Shown piece by piece: positions 47,698 to 58,500 of a stretch of DNA of 64,000 nt; the stretch's first letter is position 1; the number at the start of each line of letters is the position of its first letter. The stretch comes from Agroathelia rolfsii (Eukaryota; Basidiomycota; Agaricomycetes; Amylocorticiales; Amylocorticiaceae): positions 186,001-250,000 of the forward strand of contig JABRWF010000003.1 of NCBI GenBank assembly GCA_018343915.1, read 5' to 3'. The translations under genes and the position numbers were made by a program. Under the pieces are notes generated by a model. The model saw only the letters and a list, made by a program, of their open reading frames with translations, was not told the DNA's origin and did not search any database.

Positions 47698-48125
47698 ATA
47701 ATAGAAATGGAGTACGTGATATATTCGGACACCTCGTACAAGGAATCACATACCCATTAATTTATAATTGAGCATAAGGTAATAAGAATACCGTCTATCC
47801 CGAAATTCTTGTCTTCGATTCTTACAAAGATAGCCTGTCTTTACGGCAGAGTGCTCAGAATCAGTTGGCGCAGATCCCGAGTAGAAGCACACGTGTACAT
47901 CGCTTGAGTCTCAAATGATCGAGATAGGTCCCATCGGCAGCGAGAAAAATACATATGTATACTAAGATCTACACAAAGTAATGTTACAAGATAACGACAT
48001 CATGGGTCATGAAGTGAAGCATCCAAATGAAAAAAAAGAATAAGACAACGAAACCGATGAGAAAAATGGGAAGCTACAGAAAAAGCCAACCATGCACGGC
48101 AGTGACGACGGTAGACCAGACCCTC
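47698..48125. other. convergent 3' flanks (MDR copy 4 / F-box gene)
   Basis: 428 bp, homologous to 42890-43258 of unit 1. No gene seen. Confidence 0.6.
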
Positions 48126-50262
48126 TCAAAACTGTGTAAAGTCCATGTGGAAGCCCTCGCACCCCATCCATTCGAGCCACTCTTGCGCGTGGAACTCGGA
48201 TCGCCAGAGAGGCCAGGGTTCCAAACCTATGCTCCCATCCTCCCGCCGGCTGACAGTCATATATTGTGTCCCGATCAGAACAGCCTTGACCATGGGGAAC
48301 CCGTGCTTGACAACGTCGTGCGCAGAGAATGAATTGCGCATACTAATGAGGCGTAAATCTGGAGGGACCCCTGTTTTCAATTGCTAAAGAAAGAACGTTA
48401 GACACGGTCGAAGAGTGACGAAGCGATATGGTATATACCTCAAAGAAGGTATCATAAGGCTTGCTTATGCGCATTGAGTCTAAGCTTAGCGAACGCAGAG
48501 TACGGGGCAACAGCCATGACGCCAGGTTAGCTTTGAGCGTCTTGGGGTACGTGATGCACAGGTTTTTCAATCCTTTGATGTGTGGTAGCAGGCCCCAGAC
48601 GGCCTCGTCAAAACCAACGGCCTTCTGTACAGTTTCGGAGTCGCAGACGGTAAGCCGCAGTGTCCTAAGCTCACGACCACGCAAAAAGTCGCATATAGCT
48701 GGAAACAGCTCTGGGTCGGTCACATTGCGGTGGATACTGAGCACAGCAAATGAGAAGTGCTTCAAGAACGGCAATGCTTGGAGATTATCTTTGAATTGAG
48801 GTGAAGCATAGCATTTAAGCACACAGCGCATGCGAAGATATTCGAGCTGCCGGCCGTGTTGGAGAACAAGAGCAAATGCCTGGCTGTCAGCAGGCACTTG
48901 GGCATGGATATCGAGATGGGTCAGGTGGCGGAGGGCGAGTTCGGTATTGAAAGACCACATCTTGTTGTCAATGCAGATTCGTTGCAAGGATGCTTGATTC
49001 TGCTCGAGCAATTCTCGAATAAATGCAGGGTTGGTGTTAGTCCCGTAATAGGAAAGGTGCTTCAGACTGCGGAACGCAGGTAAAGAAAGTTCTGCAGAGT
49101 GGTCATCACAACGATATACACTATTGTGTGTTGATGAGGATTAGACATCTAGAGAAAGAAAAAAACAATGAATGGCGTACTTGACTGATAGACCGACAAG
49201 GCGCGGGACGGCTGCTTGGAATATATCCAGGATAGGAATAAGGTCATTAAAGTTAGCAGCGACATGCAGATTCTTGAGGTTTAAGAGCTGTGGAACGGCA
49301 TTCGCAAGCATCCCTGAAACATTATGAGTCTCCACTTCAAAACAAAGTATATTTTGAGCATACCTGTTTGGAAGGCAATAGAGGCATTGTCCTTGGTCAC
49401 CGCGTGTATGCGCAGTGTCTTAACCAAGCTAGCAAACTTGGCATCCGTAATGAAGCGTGTGAGGATATCTGCCGTCCTGGATGCATGGGGCCCGTCAGGG
49501 TCTCTACCCGAAGGCTCCATGTCCTCATCGTTATCCGCATCATCTTCACTTGGTATCCAGTCGCTGAGATGCAAGTCAACTGTACGGAACAGAAGCTGGC
49601 TCGCAATCGCCGACAGAGCATTAGGCACCCAGAGCAACGATAGAAGGTCTCGACGAGGCAAGAAGAGTGCAATCTCTCGCCAGACTTCTGTTGAGAAATT
49701 AGGGGTGGAAACATTGATGGTTTGCTGGTAGATGTTGCAGATGCCGCGATAAGCATGATAAAACATGAGGCCTAAACAAACAATTTCACCTCGGCCCTTT
49801 GAACGTGTGATTGTTGCAAAGACTTGGCTTCAAGATTGTCAGGATCTAGTGCGAGTGCAGCTTCAATGTCTAGAGGAGCATTTAGATATAAATTTCGTGA
49901 ATCCAAACTCTCTAATAAAATACCTTGGTCAGCCGCAGGTCGATGTCCGGCAGCGACGCGGACCTTGGCACGAATAATGTGCGCCTTAACAATCATATCG
50001 GTAGGGAGGGGAACTTGTAGGCATGACTGGACGGCATTTTCAACCACGACACGGTAGTTCCTATGAATATAATCAAAATGAAGTGCAGTCAACAGCCAAG
50101 GATGCATGCCGATGGCGCATGGTGGCAACTTGAGTGTACTTACGCATCGAACTGTAATTGCTGTAATGCAGAGAGTAGCAAATTGACTTTGCTTTCGTTT
50201 GATAAGCACGAAGTAACATCACGAATGCTAGCATCCAAGATCTTCGGATTGAAGATGTCCAT
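48126..50262 (-). CDS. F-box protein with N-terminal TPR-like region and LRRs (Dia2/Pof3-like layout), 589 aa
   Basis: Predicted substrate receptor of an SCF ubiquitin ligase. Model: complement(join(48126..48383,48439..49120,49181..49313,49364..49724,49790..49869,49924..50060,50144..50262)); six introns of 50-83 nt, 1770 nt. Residues ~35-110 form a TPR-like helical repeat (NYRVVVENAVQ, AHIIRAKVRVAAGH, AALALDPDNLEAKS). The F-box is at about 118-160 (FSTEVWREIALFLPRRDLLSL, VPNALSAIASQLLFRTV). Leucine-rich repeats follow (LLNLKNLHVAANF, ALRHLTHLDIHAQV, LKNLCITYPK, LRSLSLDSMRIS). TPR plus F-box plus LRR is the layout of yeast Dia2 and fission yeast Pof3, which act at replication forks; orthology is not proven. 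Its last exon lies inside the right end of duplication unit 2, and a dead copy of that exon is at 43259-43447. Confidence 0.8.
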
Positions 50263-50885
50263 GGTGGGTGAGGAAGGTGAAGAGAGAGCTGAAGGCACAA
50301 CTGAGCACGACCAAAACTGCCAGTTCTGCTGCCGCCAGCCTCCATGTTGCGCCAGCCACCGCCACTTTAGCCACCACTAGGTACGCCTATAGAGACATCC
50401 GTCTTTCTTCCTGATCCTCTCTCCTTCCGTCGGACAAGCATTCCGGCCTCGTCCGTATGTATGTGATGCTTACAACTTGCAGTGTTTCTTTACATGGCGA
50501 TTAATAAATAAAAGCTGTGACTATGTGTAGTTACAGGGGAAAGAGTGGACTTGTTCCTGCACTTCCGAGCCGCGAGGGTCTTTGCAACCCGGTTCATATC
50601 GATCATGATTCCGGAGGACAAGGGCAACCAATAATCAATTAATAATCGATTGTTCTCCGAGGAGATAACGATACGCTGCTAGGGCTATACAAATACAAAA
50701 AAGAATTAACAAAAGTTCACGTCCATTCAAAGCACCTGAGCTTCACCTCTGCATCTGCATTGAACGAAATGAGTGTGTCACTTCGGGCGGATTGCCCGGG
50801 CTTACCGCGAGGAACTAGCGCTAGTAAAACTGTATTTGACTGGGGTAGCTATTGCATATGGCATTAGAATTTATGATTATGGCTG
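50263..50885. other. intergenic, F-box gene promoter and 3' flank of DUF6534 gene 1
   Basis: 623 bp. No coding signal recognised. Confidence 0.5.
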
Positions 50886-52512
50886 TTATGAGCCATGGAA
50901 ACCAACCGTGTTCTTTGCTACGGCACGTGTACTATTCTGAGCTGCGGAATACCGGGATGAAATCAAAGTCGTTTGGCCACCTGGGGTTGGATGGTTTTGA
51001 ATTCGTTGTCTAGAGTTCAACCTTGGGCAGGTATCGTCAATATATTGCTAATTCAAGTCCAATATACAGATGTTCTTACATAGCCAAAAAGGAGGTGATA
51101 TAGAGCTTTGTAAGAGCAAATTCTAAACCAATGTAAACCAGAGTTTGAGGTAAAAGCTTGTACTGATGTTTGTATTAGCAAAATACATTGCTAATCCCTT
51201 GATGAATGAGCACTTGCGACAACTATCGTTGACAGTGAGCATGCACTAGTCACCAGCCCTGATGCAACTGTGTAGTTTACAATCTTCGATAGCATGTAGT
51301 TGAAGCTGTGTTGAAATAAATTAAATTAGAATTAGTAGACAGATAGCATGACTACTACAAATACTTACTCAGGTGCACTTGTGAGCGTTGGTGTCATATA
51401 ATATAGTACTGCAAGTGAAATGGACATATCGATGACTGTTGACGTCGTAAACGACAGGTAGATATCTGTCTGGGTGATGAAAGGGTGTTGGTCGTAATTG
51501 CTTGTGAAGGTGGACTTATTAACTTACCGATATCCGAGGCACTTGTGCAAATTGAGTTATGGAGTATCTAGCCATGTCGATAAGCGCATTTTTAAGGAAT
51601 AGCAGATTGGGAACATAGACCAACGTTGATACAGCCATATTGATCCCAACCGCATAACCGCCAGCGACAGCTATTACCTAATTTTTCGGTAATCTATGAT
51701 CCAGTCCTCAATTAAAATGGAACCGTTGCACTTACCACAAGAATGGGGATAATCTTGGATCCAACGCTCCTACCCACTTATAGAACTGACATCAGCACAA
51801 GATATTGATGCATAAAGGGAAGAATATTACGTCTCCATATTCGTAACGTATATAGGGATTGAACTAATAGAAGGATAATAATCTGATAAGCGGATATTAG
51901 TCCGTCAATCACGAACTTGCAGGAGTACAGGCTCCCACATTGATTGTCACTTGAATCTAATACGGAGCCTACGTCAGCGACATACCAAACATTATTGATA
52001 GCTGTGATTCATACCTTCAGAGGTCTATCAGTGTTTTAAAGACGAAAACTCACGGTTAGGCAAAGTCTTATACTAGTCATCGGCAGACATACAGAGATAT
52101 AGCATTCAGCTTTTCCGGGACATCATATGACTCCACCAAGTAGTAGTAACCGACTTGAACAATGGTGCCAAGGTGAATAGTATCCAAGACCCTATAGGAT
52201 GTATGAGAATATCTTTGATAACAGATAAGTCAAGCGATTGACCAAAGCACTCCGATCTGTGGGACGTCAAAGTTAGCAAACATCAAAAAAGTCCAGGACT
52301 GCACGGACAGCAACACGATACACGACCCAATCTTGAGGGTAATGCCTGAAGTAAATGAATGCCTGCATTGAAATCACGCCAGATAGCCTGTAGGAGAATA
52401 TATACATGTATCGATAGTCTCCTAAGGAGGTTTCGACGTACAGTACGGCCACAACCACGCCCAAATAAATGGGTCCAAGATTTTGTGGGATACTTTCTAA
52501 CAGCGTCGACAT
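50886..52512 (-). CDS. DUF6534-type seven-helix membrane protein 1, 293 aa, 14 exons
   Basis: Model: complement(join(50886..51021,51080..51162,51221..51305,51369..51469,51528..51567,51625..51677,51736..51776,51831..51882,51939..51956,52015..52024,52093..52191,52243..52256,52309..52387,52442..52512)); 13 introns of 51-68 nt, 882 nt coding. Exons of 10, 14 and 18 nt are required to keep frame and family motifs. The protein has seven hydrophobic segments: LGPIYLGVVVAVLLSGV, VLWVLDTIHLGTIVQVGYYY, INIIILLLVQSLYTLRIW, ILVVIAVAGGYAVGI, STVIDMSISLAVLYYM, IVNYTVASGLVTSACSLS and TLVYIGLEFALTKLYITSF, then LAMLNSR and a polar tail. This is the basidiomycete-expanded DUF6534 pattern; function unknown. The donor at 51220 (GTT|GTCGCA) is the least certain junction. 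Confidence 0.8.
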
Positions 52513-53899
52513 TTTTCAGGTGAAAGCAAATATAAAGTGGCTAGCAGATCACTAGGAGCCGAGAGATAGGAGTAAATTTCAGCATAAAAGATGTGGCCTT
52601 CGAATGAGCGTAATGGCTCTGTGGAAAGGACAGGGGGCAGTCAGTCAGCCAGCTAACCTTTGATCTATCCCGAATTAGAAAGAGACATGATATGATGCAC
52701 ACCCTCTGTTAATCATTAGAAAGCACTGGGAAATGAACAGCTAATGGATACGATCACAGCTCCCCTGATTCACAAAGAGACTCATCCTGATCATCAACTA
52801 TACTGTGATGATATGATGCATTGCAAGAGCTTTGTGTATGAAAATAAATAAAGGAACATAAGAGCTTGTCCACAGTTTATAGCTTGACTGACAATTTATA
52901 GGGGCAGGTAAGAATCGGACGCTAGCCTGTGCAGTATGAATAAATACCATAGAATATTTTCGTAGCCTGCTTCAGTTCTACTAACAAAATTGGCTGACTT
53001 AGCGTACAAACAACTTGAGTGGAGTAACTGAGACCGAGTCAAGAAACCCGACGACGTAGCCTAATCAGTTTGAAAATATTTTTATGGGTGAAGCAAATCA
53101 TTGGTATACCGTATGTTGGACCGAGCATCTTGTAAAGATTGGTCCTGGAGTCCTGGCGGAGTAGGATAGAGATCAGAAGAAGCTCAGGTTGTTTCAATGC
53201 CGCGCAGCTCAAGTGAGATGATGTGGAGATATGTGCCTTAGCTCCATTCGTCATGATCAAAATTGATTGTGTCACGTACCACGGGCCGCTCCCTGCGTGT
53301 TGAAACAAAGTTTGTCCAATAAAAGCCTATGTGGACGCAACTCCAGGTCGTTGACGAGACTGCTTTGAGAGGTCACTCTGGTATAAAAAAAAAACTGGAC
53401 TATTTTGGACTACCAATACTACAGGAACACAAAAGAACTATTAAAAGGCCAGCTTAATACGCACTCAGCACGATACCTGTCGCGGCCAATGGATGTGGTA
53501 AGCACGCCGTGATCTGGAGTTCTCAATACGAAGACGAACCCTATCCTACAATGACAAGGTCATTGTGGGCCTTATCACGATATTTATACTGTATCAAGCG
53601 AGTTCAAGTCGCATATTTGCATCATGTGATTTGGAAGACCAACTTGATGTTGAATTGACACTGGCAATTGGAGCATCAAGTTTGTGAAGTGATTTCAAGC
53701 TGATCATTTTCACTTCCTTAGATTAAATAAAATAAGGGGATATAATAAATCTAAATTCAATAATGGTTGACCTCTATGTCAATGCGACGAACAGCAGGTA
53801 AATTCCGGCCCTGAATGCCATTATTTGTATGGTTACTAGTAAGTAGTCTCAGGCCCGTAACATATTTACCATGAAAATCTCACCGAGAATCCAAGTATA
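52513..53899. other. intergenic between DUF6534 gene 1 and the decayed copy
   Basis: 1.4 kb AT-rich. A minus-strand frame at 53039-53308 has no recognisable features. No transposon ends were spotted. Nothing called. Confidence 0.5.
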
Positions 53900-54717
53900 T
53901 ATGGGCAGATTATGTACATACATTACCTGGTGTGAATTCACATAAAGTCTGGTCAGTGTTATCCCAGCTTGAACCCCGAGAAAAATGAGGGTGTGGAAGC
54001 GTGAAGCTGAAAATTAGTCATTGAATCAAACACAGGAAATAATGATTGATTCCTAAAAGCTCGTCTATATACAATTATGGTGATGATGTCGGTTGATGAA
54101 CATATGATTGTCAGAAGACCGGAGCTTACGGCGTACTGCATAAGCCTGTCCAGTGTGCTTTTTGCCCAGACAAATAACATTGAAGACGTTGGCTAAGCTG
54201 TAAACTTATTGTAGTATTCCAGTACGTGCTGGAGATAGATACTAGTAGTAGTAGAGTATTGCATAACATATAATACTATCGATCAAATTTGAAACCGAGA
54301 AAGATGTATAGTATACTGCCTAGAATAGCCGGGTTGTGTAAGCTTAGGTTAGCGACACAGTTACAGGGACATATACGTTCAAGATCAGCGAATGTTTCGG
54401 ATTTAAACCTAAAAATGTCGTCTCCGTTTTGACGTATTTGACATGAAGGATTGGATATCATTCAAGACCCTCAGAAACGCTACCCCCGTTGGGTTCCCCC
54501 AAAGAACAATAAGCACCTTGATTTGCTTTTTTATTGCACTTGAATAGCAGATTAATCCTGATGATTTCTTCACCGCTATAGCAGAAATGGGCTTCGAGCT
54601 AAATCCGTACCCTATTATAAAATATATGTAGTTGATAATAGACCATAAAAATATATAAGGGATCATATACATTTCCGAATATACATAGCGTACAAGCACA
54701 ATCAGGACGATTGTAAT
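53900..54717 (-). pseudogene. 5'-truncated, decayed DUF6534 copy
   Basis: Homology to the DUF6534 genes starts abruptly at the exon-7 equivalent (acceptor CTAG at 54721-54718) and continues to the exon-13 equivalent. Recognisable pieces: the VVIILIV-like helix near 54700; a VLIVLWG segment near 54510 matching FIVLGG of copy 2; an FADLERI segment matching FTDINHI near 54390; YTSFSVSNLID near 54315, followed by an in-frame TAG; LDRLMQYAVSSGLLTIICS near 54150-54090; and FLGVQAGITLTRLYVNS near 53970-53930. Exons 1-6 are missing. Not expected to encode a protein. Confidence 0.72.
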
Positions 54718-55635
54718 CTAGAAAGGATTCATACGTGAGCAATTAGCTTGTGGAAAACGTACAATCGCTCACGTGCAATCCAACCCGAGTCTAAGACAGA
54801 TGGGAAATATAACGGTAAATAAAATATAGGAAGCAGCAACTCGCAATAGTTACATCTTAAATTTATAATTTTAGAAGTATGAAAGTTAGGATGAATGAGC
54901 TAAGGGCAGTCTGGCACCCATCTGAGCCCTGGTATCTTGCGCCAGACTTCGCTTCTCGCGCCGAGATTGTACTCGTCATTTAATGCTTAGCACCAAGATC
55001 ATGCGTGTCAAAGAATACTAGTCTGTGTAAAGCAGCTGACTTGAGAGTTTACGAAACATTTATCAAATGAGGACCTAAGCGGCTATGTACGACTCAGTAC
55101 GAGGAGAGTTCTTAATCTAAACGGCCATAGTAGATCGACAAAATGCTGAGACGACTGGCGTTAATCAGAGTTCCTGGCGGTTACCGGAATGCCGGCCCGT
55201 GATACAGTTGATCGTGATGACCTTGCACTGCGCCTTTTTGTCATTCCTATTTTCACCAACATGCGCTGACTAGAGAAGCAGGAAATTCTAGCATATAGCT
55301 GCTTAAGAGCATATTCTAACACTTTAATAGCGTGAGTTACAACGTGGATTGTGTGAAGCTCCATGATACACGTAAAAGTACAAAGTTGCCATCAAAATAT
55401 TGACTGATTTTTAGCTGGATTTTTAGGTCTCGGAGCCATCATATACTTTGTCTGAGTATGCGCGCTATAAAAACCAATTTCACTTTCGCTGGCACGGGCA
55501 TCACTTGGAGAAGGAACTAACCTCGATCCCATTAAATGATCTGGAAATCGGAGCATCCATATCGTAATGCTGTTTCAGGACAACCATGCTTGTCCCGTGC
55601 TACCGAACCGAGTAAGAAAGAGGACTGAGTAACCA
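54718..55635. other. intergenic between decayed copy and DUF6534 gene 2
   Basis: 918 bp with no recognised gene. A weak resemblance of 55085-55110 to a large-subunit rRNA motif is too short to mean anything. Confidence 0.5.
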
Positions 55636-57274
55636 TCAGAATGGACACGTGTATTTGCTGACCTCAATTCCGCCATCGGCGTGTGCACTGCGGATCGCGG
55701 CGTGATGTAGGGAGGATATTAGACTTATGCTGTCTGTATGACCTTGATCACGTATTCCTCGTCGAGCATTCAACCTTGGACAGATATTAAGAAACTTTTT
55801 ACATTAAGATCAGTATATAAAAAAAAGACTTACATAGCCAGGAAAGAATTCACATAAAGTTTAGTCAGAATGATTTCAATACCGAGAAAAACGAGGGTAT
55901 CGGATAAAACGCGATACTAGTGATGAGCGATAAGTTGTCAATCAGTTAAGAGAATGGTTCATCAAGGTATAGTTAGATAACATTTACGGTTATGAGAGCA
56001 GACAAAGAGCATGTGCTAGTAAGAAGACCAGAACCAACAGCATAGTTTAGGAGCTTAGACAACATGCTTTTGGTCCTATCGTGATAAATTATCAGGAACT
56101 TCAGGTTGCAGCAAGCATATTTATGTTGTAAAACGCACTTTGGCATCTCAGAGTGGGTAGGAGATAGATAGTAAAACATTGCAAGCACGATGACGACATC
56201 GATGAACGTCGAGGCCGAGAAAGATGCATAAACTTCACCCTAGACAGATGGCACATGATCAGTACTATCCAGAAACCAGGAGTCAACGATAAGTTACCGA
56301 TATATGATTGATATCAGTAAATTTTGCAGCTCGGAATCTGAAATACAAGGTTTGATTTTGATGTCATATTTAATAGCTCAAATCACACTCACGTCCCCAC
56401 TACAAGAATAATCCCCACTGCGAATCCTCCGAGAACAATAAATCCCTAGGTCTCTTAATTAACTAGGATCGAACAAGGATCGAAGTTCTTACCACGATGA
56501 CAGGAATAAGTCTTGATCGAAAGCCATTCCCTACTTCAGATGATAGTCACTAGGAAGCTCAAAGAGACGGAGGTGGCTGAAGATGGGAAACCTACGTTTC
56601 CAGATGCGTAGAGCATATAAGCACTGGACAATAAGGATGATGACGACCTAAGATAGTATTTCCACATTGGTTATAAATGATAACCTTAGCTACATAGTTT
56701 CTTACATTTAACGCAACCTGGACCTGAAAGAAAATAAGATGCTGTCTTGAAATCAAATTTATCACTTGGACATACTTTTAGAGGCCTGTATAAGGGTCAG
56801 TTTACGGGATGCAAAGTCTATAAAAAAAACTCACGTAGATATTTCAAGGAGTACGGGAAGGTCTCCGTATGACTCCACAAGATAATAATAGCCCACTTGA
56901 ATGGTAACACCAAGATGAGCAGCATCCAGTAACCTATAAGTACATTCAGGTTTAAATATCAAATCCTGAGAATCGTCGACTACTGACCAAAGTAATCCAA
57001 CCTTTCGAAACAAACATCAATAAATAAGCAAATGAGATGATACTTGCACATGAATACAAACAGAAACGCGATAGATGATCCAATCTTCAGGGTAACGCTC
57101 GTAATAGGTAAAGGCTTGAACAGAAGTCATGCCCGATAATCTTTGGGAATGCGTGTATTGTCAATGTATATTATTACAAATATGTTAGAATAGATTGTAC
57201 ATTCCAGCCACCACGACGCCCAAGTAAACAGGTCCTAAGCTCATGTTGAGCTCATGGGTTATCACTGCCGACAT
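55636..57274 (-). CDS. DUF6534-type seven-helix membrane protein 2, 295 aa, 14 exons
   Basis: Model: complement(join(55636..55774,55834..55916,55988..56075,56139..56239,56298..56337,56393..56445,56493..56530,56596..56647,56706..56723,56776..56785,56835..56933,56988..57001,57062..57140,57201..57274)); 13 introns of 47-71 nt, 888 nt. Ten of 14 exon lengths equal those of gene 1, including the 14-, 10- and 18-nt microexons; the others differ by 3 nt. Sequence: LGPVYLGVVVAGILSGM, YYERYPEDWIIYRV, WLLDAAHLGVTIQVGYYYLV, VVIILIVQCLYALRIWK, GFIVLGGFAVGIILVVG, STFIDVVIVLAMFYYLSP, LNYAVGSGLLTSTCSLSALI, TLVFLGIEIILTKLYVNSF and LAMLNARRG. It should be functional. Together with gene 1 and the relic it shows local family expansion. 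Confidence 0.82.
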
Positions 57275-58500
57275 GATCTACGGCTACGCTCGGAAATGCG
57301 TATAGAAGTAAAGAGAACGTAAACAATCACAAAGCAGAGAGATCCGTAAACAAAAGAGAGACTGGATGGTGATGAACACCACTTGTCAGATGCATCCAGC
57401 TAGGAGAGGAATTTAGAGATGACGCTGTGGGGGGCAATATAGTGTTCAACTAACACATCGGCGCATTTAAGTAGGGTTCAGTGTTGGCCGAACTCCCTGC
57501 CAGCAGGGCGTCAAGCAAAAGGTCGCACATGTTCGTTGACAGTGGCGTTTTTCGGTACCGCCAAGACCGAGGTGCGGAAAACGAAGATGGGACACTCTGG
57601 CTGCCCTCCATATCCAAGATGAACGGCTTGTGATAATGATGCACACGAGGGAGAGAGGTCGAATCCAATCACATTAGCCGGTGCATGTGGCCTTCAGGCA
57701 ACTATTAAATGGATTACGTAAACTTTGAGTGGCTAAACCCGCTCAAGCACCTCAACGAGACAACAGACACTTTTTTTTTTGTCTTGACGACCCCTGGCAA
57801 AAAAAAAACCACCGGATAGCAAGATCGGGCCCGGCAGTGTAGTGCCTGTCAGGATGCAATTTTTAGAGTTAACAGAAAACGCAGCGAATAAGCACCGGCC
57901 GACGATCAAGAAACTATTCACCGTTATATAGTGTGAAGTATGATCAGAACCAAAGCACCCGAAAGGACCCGCTGAACAACGATAAGCAAATAGATGTACG
58001 AGAACCCAGGAATACCGCAGCAGACCTTTTTTGCGGGATTGATCCGCCTCTTGTCCGAATTGGTAGACAAAAAACTAGCAATTTAGGACAGACTTGGCCA
58101 TACATGGAAAAATGACATGAAATTTTTAATTTTTGTCTACCAATTCCGACACGTGGCGGACCAATCTTGTGAAAAAAAGATTGAGAGTCCTAATATACAA
58201 CATACAGGTATATGGTTCGAATCTACTATGGAGTGCTTTTGATTACAACCCTTGGCAGCTTATGTAGTCTATTTAAAATGCGAAGTATGGCCTCGGGAAT
58301 AATGATGCGATTTGTCCGTGCAGAATTCCAGAAACGAGAAAAGTGACAGGAGAGATGGGATAAAAAGTTGCGAGATTTGATGAATGCAAGAAAATGAGTG
58401 CCTGCCAAGGAGTAGGTCTCTGCCAAGAAACAGCCAGCTACAAGGCATCGTCGAAAAAGCGAAGCTTGATGAGGGTAATAGATGGTTGCGTCATCAGTGC
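57275..58500. other. intergenic with a foldback element
   Basis: 1.2 kb. A T-run at 57772-57780 and an A-run at 57799-57808 lie close together. The foldback element at 58024-58170 is described separately. A GGTTCGAATC near 58214 was tested as a tRNA B-box and rejected. No gene called. Confidence 0.5.
58024..58170. repeat. short foldback / MITE-like element with ~45-50-bp inverted arms
   Basis: Left arm 58025-58074 and right arm 58130-58170 are imperfect reverse complements. The inner 17 bp, GAATTGGTAGACAAAAA, is perfect; the outer part (ATTG-TCCGCC block and T-rich end) has several mismatches. The central loop is about 55 bp. The structure could be a MITE or form a strong hairpin in RNA. No target duplication could be assigned with confidence. 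Confidence 0.65.

Larger units (their letters stand above)
43448..48300. repeat. segmental duplication unit 2 (about 4.85 kb)
   Basis: Second copy of 39389-43447: promoter, MDR pseudogene copy 3, spacer, intact MDR copy 4, 3' flank and the genuine F-box gene tail. The size excess over unit 1 is about 0.8 kb; 462 bp plus 275 bp (LTR plus target duplication) of insertions account for nearly all of it. Confidence 0.78.

Noticed and set aside
55080..55115. short similarity to a large-subunit rRNA motif (CTCAGTACGAG)
   Set aside because: The match is about 11 bases, with unrelated flanks; not an rRNA fragment.
58190..58240. second tRNA-like B-box (GGTTCGAATC)
   Set aside because: Flanking arms do not pair as a T-stem and no D-arm or anticodon arm can be drawn upstream.
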